From: Escarpia spicata
Taxonomy: Eukaryota; Annelida; Polychaeta; Sabellida; Siboglinidae
Length of the DNA: 64,000 bases
Direction of reading: 5' to 3'
NCBI GenBank assembly: GCA_963995525.1
Contig: OZ023213.1
Location: 23,820,598 to 23,884,597, forward strand
Below the pieces are notes generated by a model that had not been told where the DNA came from, did no database searches, and saw nothing but the letters and a program-made list of their open reading frames with translations. Below, in pieces: positions 35,652-49,500 of the stretch; the first letter of the stretch is position 1, and each line of letters begins with the position of its first letter. A program made the position numbers and the translations under genes.

Positions 35652-36930
35652 TTGATAAATGTAAGTCTGCTGTGTGCAATATATCATGTGGTATATATAT
35701 CATATTTTAGGCCCCAAGCTATTTATATTGTACGTTAATAATATGTGCAACATATCCAAGCTTGTAAAATATATCCTCTTTACAGATGATATGAAAATGT
35801 TTTATGCAGATTTCGATATCAAAAGACTGAGAGATACAATGTGCAAAAATGTCTACTTGGTTTCCAGTAAATAAGTTAACATTAAACATTTATAAAACCA
35901 TTTATGTGTTATTTGGAAATCGTATGCTTAACAGGGATGTCGTTATAAATATAAGGAATGTTAATATTGAAAGTGTACGAGTTGTACAATTTTGGGGGTG
36001 TATGTTGATAATTTATTTAATTGGAATTTTCATATTAAAATATATAAAATCAAAGCTTTCCAAAAGTACAGCTATAACGTATAAATGTAGTCATCTGCTT
36101 AACAGAAATCGTATGTATATTCTTTATTGTTCTCTGTTTTTGCCTTATTTAACACACTGTGTAGAAATATGGGGTAATACATACCCGACAAATATTAATG
36201 GTATTTTTTACTACATTGTGCATGGTGCCAAGCGTTTGGATCACACGAATGCACTTTTCAACAATTACGTGTCTTAAAATGTCTACACATTATAAATCTG
36301 AAAACGTTATTATTTATGTACAAAGCTTACTACTGTTTACTGTTACCATCAAACATTCAACGTCTATTTGTTAGGTGGGAAACGTCGTACTCGTTGAGAG
36401 CTAATCATGATTTAGAACGGCTAAGCGTTCATTCCACAATGAGATCAATGCATCTCTGTGTCTACGGAGTGCGGTTGTGGAATTCTTTGAGTAATGATAT
36501 AAAAAACATTAATAATATAATTACATTTAAATCTGAATACAAAAAAACGTCTATTTCACAAATATGTTTCTGTGTAAATGTTAACGTATTGAATCATGCT
36601 ATGTATATATGATAACCTGTGTATCGTGCATCACAATAAATACATTGAGAGGTATGCTATACTATGTATTGATTATAGTGTGTGAACAAGGAAAAGTACA
36701 CGTGTGGGAAACCTAGAACTTTTACCTTAATATGATTGTTAGGGGTAAACTTACATAAAAGTACCTGACTTCGTGTTTACCCCCTACAAACATCGTAGTT
36801 TGTAGATTATGTATAATTATATCGCATCAAGTATAATATAGATGTGTGTATGGCTATGTATATGTATGTATACGCAGTTGTCTTTTGCTGTATCATGTTG
36901 CCAATGTTTGAATAAATGAATAATTCATTC
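35652..36930 (+). mobile_element. 5'-truncated LINE inserted in the inverted repeat copy
   Basis: The plus strand encodes a reverse-transcriptase end: 'GPKLFILYVNNMCNISKLVK', 'ILFTDDMKMFYAD' (the catalytic FADD reads FTDD), 'WFPVNKLTLNIYKT', 'LTHCVEIWGNTY', and 'YGVRLWNSLSNDIKN' near 36460. Flanking sequence shows the insertion clearly: the composite repeat runs up to 35651 and resumes at 36931, and copies A and B are uninterrupted there. Frameshifts lie near 35870 and 36280. Clade not assigned. Confidence 0.82.
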
Positions 36931-37161
36931 AATCGTATTTATCTGGTATCCCAACATCGCATTCACAAATGGGATTTACCAAAAACTTTACAACCCAGAC
37001 TTGCCATAGTACAAACTATCATTAATAAACACGATCGGAGAGAATATAGGCGCCACGGGAGAGAAAGAGTAACAGAGAAGGTACCTGTAACATCGGGGAT
37101 TGTCTACACTTTGAAGAGAGCGCCAGTGACATGCAATACCTACGAGGTCGGACAAATATAC
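36931..37161 (-). repeat. Inverted copy of the composite repeat, piece 2
   Basis: The reverse complement matches parts of about 12398-12780, including 'GGCGCCTATATTCTCTCCG', 'CAATCCCCGATGTTACAGG' and 'GGTATCCCA...GATAAATACGA'. An internal stretch is missing relative to A. It ends with the left target-site duplication of the hAT-like insertion (37154-37161). Confidence 0.8.
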
Positions 37162-38291
37162 CAGACCTGGGGCCGAGTACATTTTCATGAGTATGAGTAC
37201 GAGTACGAGTACTTTGACGATGGATAAGTACGAGTACGAGTACATTGCTAAAAGCTGAGTACGAGTACAAGTACGAGTACATTCTCACGAGTACGAGTAC
37301 ATTAAAAATGTTAATATTAAATAATAGCGTATTTTATTAATTAATCTAACTTATATAACTCAGCACAAGTGAATATGCAATGACAGTTGATCAATATGTT
37401 TTATGAGGAAAACTGTGAAAAACCTTTTTATTTCGTTGGCATTAATTTCCGTGGCATCCTATGATCTTATCATCTATTTGCCATTGCACTGAATGAACAT
37501 GAGTTGTTCAAGGTTGAGTCTTAATTAGCCTGCACCGTTCAGGGCGGAATACTTAGTAGTTTGCAATTTATATTTTCTGATCGTAGACTATTGGTTTTAG
37601 AGAGGATTAGCACATGTCCGTATAAGAGGCTCAAAATCACCTTTGGAATTTTTAGCCAGGCTGGAGGCACCGGATTATACTAGTATAGGAGGCAGTCTGA
37701 CTTGAGCCACCTTATACTTCTACAGAGGAAGACTGGCAGCTCTTGTTCTTAGCAGTTAGCACTGTCAGCCAGTGCCCAGTGGCATGGTCTCCAGACTAGA
37801 TCAAAGGCATTCCCTATCTAAACGGTGGGTTAACTGCTAAATGACTCTTCATGGACATCCTTGTGGCTTAATTGAACAAAACGGTTTATGGCCTGAATTG
37901 ATAGCCTAGGATCATTGTGAGCTTAACAGGGTGTTTCTGACTGGAAAAAGATGCTCCCTGTTGCCAAGTTTGGGTATCATAGTCATGGTTATCAGATAAT
38001 GAGGTTGTACTATGTGTACGGATGGTAAGGTGGTATTCTAACAGCAATAACAAAGTGTTTAAAAATAGTTGAACATTTAATTATTTCAGGAAAGTTTAAT
38101 TTTATAACTACAAATAAATTTATTTTCCCCAGTACATATTGAGAAAGTTCTCAGATGTACCCGTAATGTACTCGTAAAATCTGAGTACAATGAGTATGAG
38201 TAAGAGTACATGACCCATAAGTTTTAGGAGTACGAGTACTTCAAAAATGTACTCGAGTACACGAGTACCGAGTACTTCAGCCCCAGGTCTG
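37162..38291. mobile_element. Non-autonomous hAT-like DNA transposon with TIRs and 8-bp target duplication
   Basis: Perfect 12-bp terminal inverted repeats, CAGACCTGGGGC at 37162-37173 and GCCCCAGGTCTG at 38280-38291, bound a 1130-bp element. The flanking octamers are AAATATAC (37154-37161) and AAGTATAC (38292-38299), 7 of 8 identical. An 8-bp duplication and TIRs starting with CAG are features of hAT elements. Both ends are rich in GAGTAC/GTACTC hexamers (37174-37300 and 38160-38275), plausible transposase-binding sites. No transposase ORF exists. The uninterrupted site is visible in copies A and B ('GTGTATATTTGTTCG', near 12391 and 40664). Confidence 0.88.
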
Positions 38292-38545
38292 AAGTATACA
38301 CATCAAGACACTTTGCTAATATGAATCCTGACATATTTATTTGGACAGGCAGTGACTACGCTGACAGCCAGGGTATCTGGCAGCATAAAAATGTCCACGT
38401 AACCTATGAACGCAAACACGAACATATATTACACACTTGCATTGGAGTTCAAAGAAATGATGTGGGACTGGACTTGGAGTTCACTCACTTTTGATTTGAT
38501 TTGCATTCAGTGCACTCACATCGGCTCCTTTTCCTAACGTAATCA
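38292..38545 (-). repeat. Inverted copy of the composite repeat, piece 3, and flank
   Basis: The reverse complement of 38292-38440 matches about 12255-12400. The adjoining 38441-38545 then matches 11095-11163, skipping the intervening 1.09 kb. This shows that the inverted copy extends beyond the composite repeat into the 5' flank of unit A. Confidence 0.75.
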
Positions 38546-39061
<516 letters not shown>

Positions 39062-39126
39062 TGTGTGCGTTAGTGTGTGCATGCGAGAAATGCGTGTGAG
39101 TGTTGTTATGCTTCTATTCAACATTA

Positions 39127-40507
39127 GTGTTTTCTCCTTCTTCCCCTTGATCCCTTGCCGGTGGGGTTCACGTCACTTGGTAGCTTATTCTACATTCCTT
39201 ATCAGTTCTTTCCACCTTTCTCTCTCGTCCGCAATGGCCATCCATTCATGACTGTTCACGCCAGCCCTCCACAAGTCTCTTTTTATGCTGCGTCCCATCT
39301 CAGCCTTGATCTTCCTGTCCTTCGCCTGCCACCCTCTTCTACTTTCCACGCTCTTTTCGGCAGTCTGTCTTCACCCATTCTATGTACATGTCCCGCCTAT
39401 CTCATTCTGTTACCGGCTACTTTCCTCTGTATGTGTTTTTTTCATTCCAATCTCCTCTCTCAATTCCCTTCATCTTCCCTCTATCCTCTCGCGTTACTCT
39501 ACATATTCTTCTGATTCGGTTGCTTTCTGCTACCTGTAGTTTCTCCTCCTGTATCTCTGTTAGTGGCAGTGTTCCCAACCCATATATACACCCTGGTATA
39601 ACGCAGGCTTCCAGCACTTTTCCTTTCAGTTATTTCTTCAGTTTTCTGTCCCACATAATGCTTCTACCCTCTTCCTTGCTGCTCCTGCTTGCACCCTCTT
39701 CTGTATTTCTTTACTACTCCTTCCATCCTCACACACTGTACCGCCCAGGTATACAAAGCTGTTCAGTTGTTTAATAGTCTTTCTGTCAACAACTACATGC
39801 AGATCTACCTCCTGTTCACCTATCCACATTACTTCAGTTTTCTCCAGATTAATTCGGAGGCCGTGTTTTCTGAAGGTGTCACTCCGTTCTTGCAATGCTT
39901 TCTGTAGTTCCTCTTTGTTATCAGCCACCACATCATCTGCATACAGTATCTTCTTAAGTTCTTCCTGCTCCGATATATTTCCACTGATCAGGTTCATCAC
40001 CATAATGAAAAACAGGGGACTCAACGCACTTCCCTGTCTGAGTCGTACTTCCACTCCAAATTGTTCCGATGTTTCTCCTTCGACTCTCACTACCGCTGTT
40101 GTCTCCTTGTACATTTCGTCCACTATTCTGGCTTCTGCTTCTCCAACCTCCACCCATCTCATGACTGCAAATGCGAGTTCTCTCGGCAGGGTCTCAAATG
40201 CCTTTTCCAGATCTACAAAACTGAATCCTATATCCTTTTTAAATTCTCTCTTCTTCTCGATAATTTGTCTGGTGGCAAGCAATCCATCATCTGTTCCTCT
40301 CCCTTTTCTAAATCCCACCTGATTCTCTCCGATAGTGCTCTCCACTGTAAGCCTCACCATAGCATCCAGTATCCTTTCCAACAATTTCAGGGTTTGGCTC
40401 AGTAATGTGATGCCTCTGTATCTCCCTTCCTTGGATGTCCCCTTTCCCCTTCCATATCGGCACGATCACTCCTCTTCGAAACTCTGCTGGTACCTCTTCT
40501 GCTGGTA
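39127..40507 (-). mobile_element. RTE-type LINE, 5'-truncated, with perfect 14-bp target duplication
   Basis: On the minus strand the reverse transcriptase reads 'ENQVGFRKGRGTDDGLLATR', 'FSFVDLEKAFETLPRE', 'LRQGSALSPLFFIMVMN', 'ILYADDVVA' and 'NLEKTEVMWIGE' (39638-40384). The C-terminal 'ESNRIRRICRVTRED' piece follows after a frameshift near 39630. The motif style is RTE-like. TCTATTCAACATTA occurs exactly at 39113-39126 and 40508-40521, the target-site duplication. The YADD catalytic box is intact, so this is one of the younger elements in the window. Confidence 0.88.
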
Positions 40508-40528
40508 TCTATTCAACATTAACAAAGC

Positions 40529-41590
40529 ATGTAATATATGTTCGTGTTTGCGCTCATAGGTCACGTTGACCTTTGCTGCTGCCAGACGCCCTGCCCTGGC
40601 TGTCACCGTAGATCACTGGGTGTCCCAATAAATGTGAGGATTCACAACAGCAAGGTGTGTTGACGTGTATATTTGTTCGACCACATCCGTCAGTGGCGCT
40701 CTATTCAAAGTGTAGGCAATCCCCGATGTTAAACGTACCTCCTCTGTTACTCTTTCTCTCCCGTGGCGCCTGTATTCTCTCCGGGTGTCTGCTTATTCAG
40801 GAGATGCCTCGTCTGCCTCATTGATGTGTCGGCATCAAACACACCAGAGCTTTATCGTTGTTTTATTTATCATTTATACCACGTAGTCTATAGACACACC
40901 TAGACGATTCGTTGGTTCGCTGCTAGGTATAAGTTACTAGTGATAGATTGTATTACGAGAAGTCTGGGTTGGAAAGTTTTCGGTAAATCCCAAATTGCGT
41001 CTTCGTTTTATTTTGCATATGTAAATGCGATGCTGGGATACCAGATAAATACGATGATTCGTACATGGATCTTTATACCAGACACTACCTAGATCGGCCG
41101 TGGAGACAGAGACTACACCGTGAGTACATTGACGTCTTCGTCAGTTTGCTAAGTAACTTTGTGCGAAGGTAATAACTTACTAATTCAGCAGGTGTATTGT
41201 GTAAAACATCGTATGTTTGTCTATTTATAATTGATTTTATATATAAAAGCGATCTGTCTGTTTAGCCAGAATCCTCCTCCTCGTAGAGCGCTGTGGCTAG
41301 AGCTTCGGACTATCGAACGAGAGGATCCAGGTTCGATTCCTGTGTAGCGACGTCCAACTTTGTGCAAATTTGTTCACTCTACGCTACTCCAGTTCACTCA
41401 GCTGTACGAATGAGTACCTGGCTATAGACAGTGGTGGACAGTTTCGAATAGTCCTCGCGCATTAATAGCTGGATTCTTCCCAGAGAAGTCGAGATTGTGT
41501 TCGATTGAAGAGGTCTGCCAGAGAGTAAAGTGTAAAGCCCTTTGAGCTCTGGACACTGCGCTATGTTTAAGAACTTATGCTAGCGCTTGA
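40529..41590 (+). repeat. Composite repeat at the left end of unit B, with SINE
   Basis: This is the direct counterpart of 12255-13345. The tRNA-like SINE is at about 41275-41580, with a short deletion in the head ('GCGCTGTGGCTAGAGC') and B box 'GGTTCGATTCC' (41331-41341). Everything from 40529 rightward aligns with unit A, nothing to its left does. Confidence 0.85.
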
Positions 41591-42015
41591 AGCTAGAACG
41601 TTAACTATTAGAAAGACATTCGCAGAATCAGTTCACTCAGCCGTATGAATGAGTACCTGCCTATAGACAGTTGTAGTCTTGATTGTGGTAGCCACGCCGA
41701 TCTCACCTTGTTCAAAGAGCAATTCAACGAACTAGTTTGCTAACTGAATGTTCTGTATACAATTAGAACGTTTCGTAGGCGCAACTTGCGAATAGAGTGT
41801 AGGGTTACATTTCGTTTCAGTTCGGGTGAAATTTCATAATTGGTGTTCAACGCGTTTTGCCATGAAACCTTTCAAATGATGCATAGTGTGCATGCGTGTG
41901 TTCGTGCGCGCGCGTGTGTTTGTTTGTGCATGCGTGCGTGGGTGAACCATCTTATCGTATTTAATTGTCAAATTCATTTATTACTACCAGTTATGAACGA
42001 CACTGGGGTAGAACT
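41591..42015 (+). promoter_or_regulatory. Conserved upstream region of gene B (presumed promoter/5' UTR)
   Basis: Aligns with 13346-13751 ahead of gene A. The same 'TTATTACTACCAG' possible 5'-UTR splice acceptor is retained. No core promoter motif can be named. Confidence 0.33.
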
Positions 42016-43621
42016 ATGAAATCTCGCGACGCTCTGATCGCTGTCGCCATTTTGGTGCTTATAGGAACCACAGCTTCGATGGATCCATGTAAGGTGCGTC
42101 AGAGACTTTAATTAACTATATTTACAACATATTTATTTTGTGATAGAAACAGACAGTGCTTAATGTATTTTTTTTATTGTTGGGCAATGCATCGTGGATG
42201 ATGTGTAAAAATTAAGTATAATTATTTTAACTTGCTGAGTGACCGTGTTTTGCACGGGTGGAAAGACAGCCAATAATTCATTGTACATAACGACGCGGTT
42301 ATGCCTACGGATATAATATGAACATAGAAAGCGGTTCCCAGATAAACAGTTACTGTTGGCATAATTAAGTGCATTATCAATCTGCCCATCCACCACTTAG
42401 TCTCCACCATTTTAATCCGGCCCACCCCAATAATCAAGGGCATTTTTAAAAATCTGAACCTTTTCCCTGATTCCTGCGACACACCGGCTTAGTTTTACAT
42501 TAAAGCGCCCTTGGCCACGATTAAACTCGCGACAAAGCCAACTATGCCAGCAGTGCAACATAGACACAGTAGACATAATGCAACCAACGACTCAACTACG
42601 TTTACAAAATAAATATATAAATTTTGGTTAATATACAGAGTAGGTCCCTAATTTATAACTATCTGTGTGGGCTTAATACATGTTAGATAGACATGTGTTA
42701 CAATATGGTATATAGGTGCACTTAGCCATGCATAAGCCTAAGCTAAGCATGTGGAGTCCAATAAACAAATGTGTATTGCACTGTTGTTGCGCCTCACTGC
42801 GTCGTTGCAGATGAAAACAAGCAAGTCGTAGGTCTTTTTAAAAGTCGACAAACATGCATAGTGGCCTACATGTAATTTACAACTCAACTTTCTTTATTGG
42901 CATATGTTCCTAAAAGTTGTAGCTATAACTCTGTATAGTTACATTTGAATTACCGTAGCTATTTATGTACGAAACAATACGGCGTTTGTACTTACGCGAA
43001 ATATCCATGTTTGGCGTTCATACGCGAAGTCGAACTGCAGATCCCGCGTAAATCTCTGATTGGATCGCAAATGCTGTGACGTAGAACTGAATTAACTTTG
43101 CAGTTGGAGTATGTTTTAGGCGTCAGGTTTGTGCTTATTGCGTTAGCTAATGGTGTCTACTAATCTCATTCCGGCGCCAATATATGTTTTTGGCAAAATC
43201 TCAAGAGAGGTGCAAATGTAGGTTTTGGACCCCCTAGACTACCGTCTCTGGATCCACCCGTTTATGTTGAGCCTAGATAGTCATTAAACATGGGACCCTG
43301 AATTAATCGCACTAGAACAATCAATTTAGACAATCAGTTTGTTTCAAGGAAACAAATTCGAGGTATTTTCCAAATATCTATCAAGTAAAACATGTCAATT
43401 AATAATTAATAATGATCGTCTTCGTCATTGCAGAATAAGAGATGTCCAAGAGGCAAGGTATCCGTTGTGTCGCCTTGCAAAAATACCCCTTGCGCTCGGG
43501 TCGCCAAATGTCTACCAGCAAGTAAGTGGGTGTCACTGGGCGATAATTGGTCACAGCAGTTATTTCAAATTATCATAATGAATTTTTTGTTCGGTCGGTG
43601 TGAGATGTTCGTATATGATGA

Positions 43622-43684
<63 letters not shown>

Positions 43685-43933
43685 TGTGTGTGTGTGTTTG
43701 TGTGCGCGCGCGCGTGTGTGTGCGCGTATGCGAGTGTGTGTGTGCACATGTGTGCATTTGCATCAGGTGTATATACACACTCGCACACAACACGCGCACA
43801 CGCACACACACACACACACACACACACGAATATATATATATATACACTCGCCATATACGCACGTACACACACGTATATATATATATATATACATATATTA
43901 TATATATATATATATATGTGTGTGTATACGTGT

Positions 43934-43968
<35 letters not shown>

Positions 43969-44688
43969 CCACCCAAACACACAGCAGACACATTTATTCC
44001 ATCACGTGTTATTTTTTGTTATCACTCAGACACGCCCAGCCTATGTCCAAGAATGGTCTGTTCTGTACAGTGCAAGAAAGGTTATTTGAGGAGGTTTGAC
44101 TACAATGGATGCATGACGTGCACCTGCTACAAGCCTTGCGCGGTAAGGTGATTTTTCACGTATTGCATCGTCACCATAATGGTGCTAGGTTTAATTTAAA
44201 TACATTCTAATCATGTCTTCATTTAAAACAGCTGACATTGTCACCCGTAGACGCCGCGGAAGCCGTCCTTGTCTGGTCTGGAGTACAGCGTGTGTGCGTG
44301 CGCGCGTACGTGCGTGTGTGCGTGTATGCGTGTGTGTATAATACATTAAAAACCATTCGTGACTAAACGTGATAATGTGTGTTTTTCCTTTGTTGCAAAG
44401 GGGGCTAGTGTGTTACCGCAGAAGGAATGCCTGGCAAAGTACAGTCTCTATGGGAATCGCTTAGTCTATAGGAGTAAGTAAAGATGACTCATTTGGAATT
44501 TGAATAATATGATTGACTCCTGGATATTTGAGAAAATGTTACTTATGTAGAATTTAGACAGTTTGAGTATGTTGGCACTGACTATCTGTCTCCTGATACT
44601 TATCGTTATTTATTATTATCTGTCTTGTTTGTTTCCCGTAATCGCAGCTATCTATATGCAGGTTGCATAATTAGGCTACATACATATA

Positions 44689-44742
<54 letters not shown>

Positions 44743-46568
44743 CAGCTGTATGTATAATTTATAAGTAATGTATTACATATTATTAATATAATATTATATA
44801 TATATATATATATACATTGTAAGTAATATATTAGATATTATGCATTTCAGATAAACGGAAGTGCTACGCCAACGGTGATCCGCACTATCACACGTATGAC
44901 GGCGCGGTGATTCACTATATGGGCACCGGTGAATTCACCATGTCCCAACGGTCGGTTATGTGTCCCAACTTACAAGATTTTCAAGTGATAGGGTACCACC
45001 AAAATATGGCCAACCCAAGTGTCTCTTATCTTATGTGGATCGAGCTCTACGTCATATATTCAGTGAATGTGGTAACGAGGGTGAAAATAGGGTCAGCTCT
45101 TCAAATCTGGGTGAGTATTTGGTTACTCATTAACGGCTTCATTAGCAAATTCTATTGATTAATCCACATATTTTTGTGTGCATGGACTTCTGTAGAATAT
45201 GTTGTACTAAAGCATTCAATATAAAGTATTGTATAGATTTATATAACATCCTAATGTTTGCAGATATATTTCTAAGAAATATTTTGTAGTATAAAATTTA
45301 CATAATCTTTATTGCTTCGTAAAAATAATTCTTTTTACAATAAATTGTTTGCATTAATCCGCTCAAAACACTAAAAGACACACATTTCTGATTGCAACTA
45401 TTACGTAATAATTATCGCTACCAGTCTGGTATTGACAGCAAAGCGAGCTAAAACGTTTTCGTTTTTATAATTGTTACGTAAGGTTTGCGCAGAGACACCC
45501 GTCCTGATGTAACGGTTAGTCAAGCACACCCGAAGGCCACACCTGTACGCGTGGTGTACTACACGGATAACCCCTTAAGCATTAATAGGAGCAACATTGC
45601 AAAACCAGAAAACTGTGGCGCATGTCTAGTCTGACATTAGGAAGACATTCACGACCAAATGTTTTATTTCACTGATGCAGGTGACCCTGAACAATGGGAA
45701 CCCGGTCGTGTTCAATGCTGGTGATCCCATGCCACCAGGAATCTCCACCATCAACACACTCACGGGAGTAGTGGAGACCACCTTTGGCGTCGTTGTTCAA
45801 TTTGACGGCGTACACGAAGGAACTATATGGATCCCGCTATTATACAATAATTGTGTTAACGGTAAGAACTGTGACGTATATATATTCATACAATAATTGT
45901 AAATTATTCGGTATGTACATATGTAGTATGGTATTCACATGATGTGTTATTATCATTCGAACAGCGTTATATAATTTCATTGCCGATGACATGTGACAGG
46001 GAATTTAGCTTACGGGTTCGATAGAATAAATGGTTTACAACTTTAAGTCCAGAATCATTAATTGCCATGCTATACCGAGTATTATTTATTCAGAAAATTA
46101 TACATGTGATACTTATTAAAATAAGGATCAACACATAATTAATTATCATTTCCCAGGTTTGTGTGGAAACGCTGACGCTATTGTGAAGAACGACATGTTG
46201 AACCGACGTAAAGTTGATTGTGGTTCTCTGCCAGAGAACAGAAAATACTGGTGTGTCGGCAATAGCTGGCGAGTTGGCGGGCCAACTAATCACGAGCAGT
46301 GAGTGTGCTTCTTAAAATGTAGTGCGTGTGTGTGTGTGTGTGTGTGTATGCGCGCGCGCGTGAGTGTGTGCGCGTGTGTAAATGTACGCGGGTTGGAGCG
46401 TGCACGCGTGTGTTTGTGAGTTTGTGTGTATCTGTGCATGTGTGTATGTATGTATGTATGTATGTATGTATGTATGTATGTATGTATGTATGTATGTATG
46501 TATGTATGTATGTATGTATGTATGTATGTATACACGTATGCATGTATGTATGTATGTATGTATGTATG

Positions 46569-46599
<31 letters not shown>

Positions 46600-49500
46600 T
46601 GAAAACCTCTCGTTCAAATCGGTGCAGCCACAACACAACACTTTTGCGGGTCACTCCACTAGGAATATACCATTGACATTTTTTATTCAACTAATACATC
46701 CTGGCTACGGCGACTCTACTTCGCTCTGCCAGCCACGCACTCCTCACTGCCTACTTAGCTCTGCCAGCCACGCACTCCTCACTGCCTACTTAGCTCTGCC
46801 AGCCACGCACTCCTCACTGCCTACTTCGCTCTGCCAGCCACGCACTCCTCACTGCCTACTTCGCTCTGCCAGCCACGCACTCCTCACTGCCTACTTCGCT
46901 CTGCCAGCCACGCACTCCTCACTGCCTACTTCGCTCTGCCAGCCACGCACTCCTCACTGCCTACTTCGCTCTGCCAGCCACGCACTCCCCACTGCCTACT
47001 TCGCTCTGCCAGCCACGCACTCCTCACTGCCTACTTCGCTCTGCCAGCCACGCACTCCTCACTGCCTACTTCGTTCTGCCAGCCACGCACTCCCCACTGC
47101 CTACTTCGCTCTGCCAGCCACGCACTCCTCACTGCCTACTTCGCTCTGCCAGCCACGCACTCCTCACTGCCTACTTCGCTCTGCCAGCCACGCACTCCTC
47201 ACTGCCTACTTCGCTCTGCCAGCCACGCACTCCTCACTGCCTACTTCGCTCTGCCAGCCACGCACTCCTCACTGCCTACTTCGCTCTGCCAGCCACGCAC
47301 TCCTCACTGCCTACTTCGCTCTGCCAGCCACGCACTCCTCACTGCCTACTTCGCTCTGCCAGCCACGCACTCCTCACTGCCTACTTCGCTCTGCCAGCCA
47401 CGCACTCCTCACTGCCTACTTCGCTCTGCCAGCCACGCACTCCTCACTGCCTACTTCGCTCTGCCAGCCACGCACTCCTCACTGCCTACTTCGCTCTGCC
47501 AGCCACGCACTCCTCACTGCCTACTTCGCTCTGCCAGCCACGCACTCCTCACTGCCTACTGTCATCGCCGACCTCCAACTTTTCACAGCCACTGTCTCCC
47601 AGTCACTGCAGGCAGCGTCCAGTCTATTCTTAGCCACCACACCTGACTTATTGCATTGACCTTCTATAGACAATACTCCATCCGCTAGGTCCACCTGTTC
47701 CCAATTAAAACTAGGCCGTCCAAACGCTGTTTCGCACTATGATGTACCATGTTTTAGAACGGTGGATAAGGTGAAGCTAACTTGCACCGCAAGGAATAAG
47801 AGGAAATTCAACGGTGTCAAGTACTGCGGAGCCCTTATCAACAAGAGAGGCCCACTTGGCAGATGTCTTAGGAAGAAGGTAAGTCATTTGTAGATTGCTG
47901 GATAACGGATTCATCGCTGAAATAAAAGAGAAAAAATTTGAATGTATTGTAGTTGGTTCCTGGAACTATTGTACACCCATTGAACACGGGATGTATTCAA
48001 CTGGAAATATTCAAATTAAATTATAAAAAACAATGCACGTAACTGGTTTAAGACCTATCTGGTGACCAATATGTCTTGATCTCTCCCGCAGGGTAGAATC
48101 GGACAGAATTCCTACAGCAGCTGCATATTTGATACTTATGCAAACCAGGTAGGTTGTATGGATTTACGACGTATGCATGTATACTGTGTATGCGTGCGTG
48201 CCTGGGCATGCGCGCGTGTGTGCGCGTGCGTTTGCGTGCGCGTCTGTGGTTGTATGCGCACACGCTACCTATCGCAATCTTTTGTCATTCTCTCGTACTG
48301 TCGGTCGTTCATCATTAGTCTTTTGTTGGTTTCCCTTCTGCACCTACCAAACTCTTCTGTTTGTTCATCCTTGTACAATCTCTCCTGTCTCGTTCTTAAT
48401 TCCAGTAGTGGGCGCGGAAAGTTTTCAAAATTATGCTAATCTATTTCCGAAACGAGGTTATCAAAATTAACTATTAATTTATTGAAACATTAGACGTATG
48501 CCTACACAGATGGCCTTAAATGTAACAAGATGCTATATATCTTAAATGACAACCTTGGACGCTACACCGTATACCCACAAACCACTGCACAGTCTACACG
48601 CTATGTATTTATCATAGCCTGTATTGTTGTACGAACATACGAACTAAGGCCTATTCATGAATCTATAGTGGTGCTCTCTGGAGAGTGGTTCACCATTCAA
48701 TTCACCCACTGTGTCCATGAGTGCGCAGCAAACACACAAGTGAATAACTACTTCGAAATAACTACTAACTAAATAACTACTAAAAATCATCGCCAAGTGG
48801 TAGACCACGGGACAATGATTCAAGAACCTGGACGCGTAGGAGGAGATACCCTCTAGCTGCCCCACAGCGTTAGGGTACATTAATATGTGGATACTGATAT
48901 TAATAACTTTATTTATTTTCCTTTACCAGAAGAACACCCAGCTTGCGAAAAACCTGGCTTGCGAGAGCGTGGAAGCTTTCGCTAGAGACTGTGGGAAACT
49001 CGCCGGAAGGTACTGGAGGAAAAAAACGGGATGTCGTAAGTTCAAACATGTACATTTGCGTGTGCCGCATGCGACGCATCACCACCGTGTTTATCATCAT
49101 CATCATCATCATCATTATCATCGTCATTGTGCAGCCGTAGTGTCCCGTGGTTGGGCAATGGTCTTAACATGTCGTTTCCAAATCTGCCTGCCTTGCGCTA
49201 TCCTCTGCCACAAGGTGCCCTTCAAGTACTCGTCTAGTTCGTTTCTCCACCGTCTCGCCGGTCTTCCTGTTGATCGTTTCCCTTCGTAAAGGCTCCACGT
49301 TGTGATACGCGATGTCCATCGTTTATCTCGTAGTCTACTAATGTACTCTGCCCAGGTCCACTTCTGTCTTCTGATTTGTTCCATCACGTCTATGACCTTT
49401 TTCATCTCTCTTGCCCAGATATTTGTTTTTCTCTCTCGAGATTTGATGTTTAACATACTTCTTTCCATCTTTGTTAATGTGTTTACAGTTGGTGCTTATA

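Noticed and set aside
46721..47560. Possible CRISPR-like array (35-bp repeats)
   Set aside because: No spacers: units follow each other directly, and gene A has a single unit.
46382..47659. 425-codon open frame covering the 35-bp minisatellite
   Set aside because: It lies inside intron 7 of gene B, and the unit length is not a multiple of three, so the open frame is incidental.
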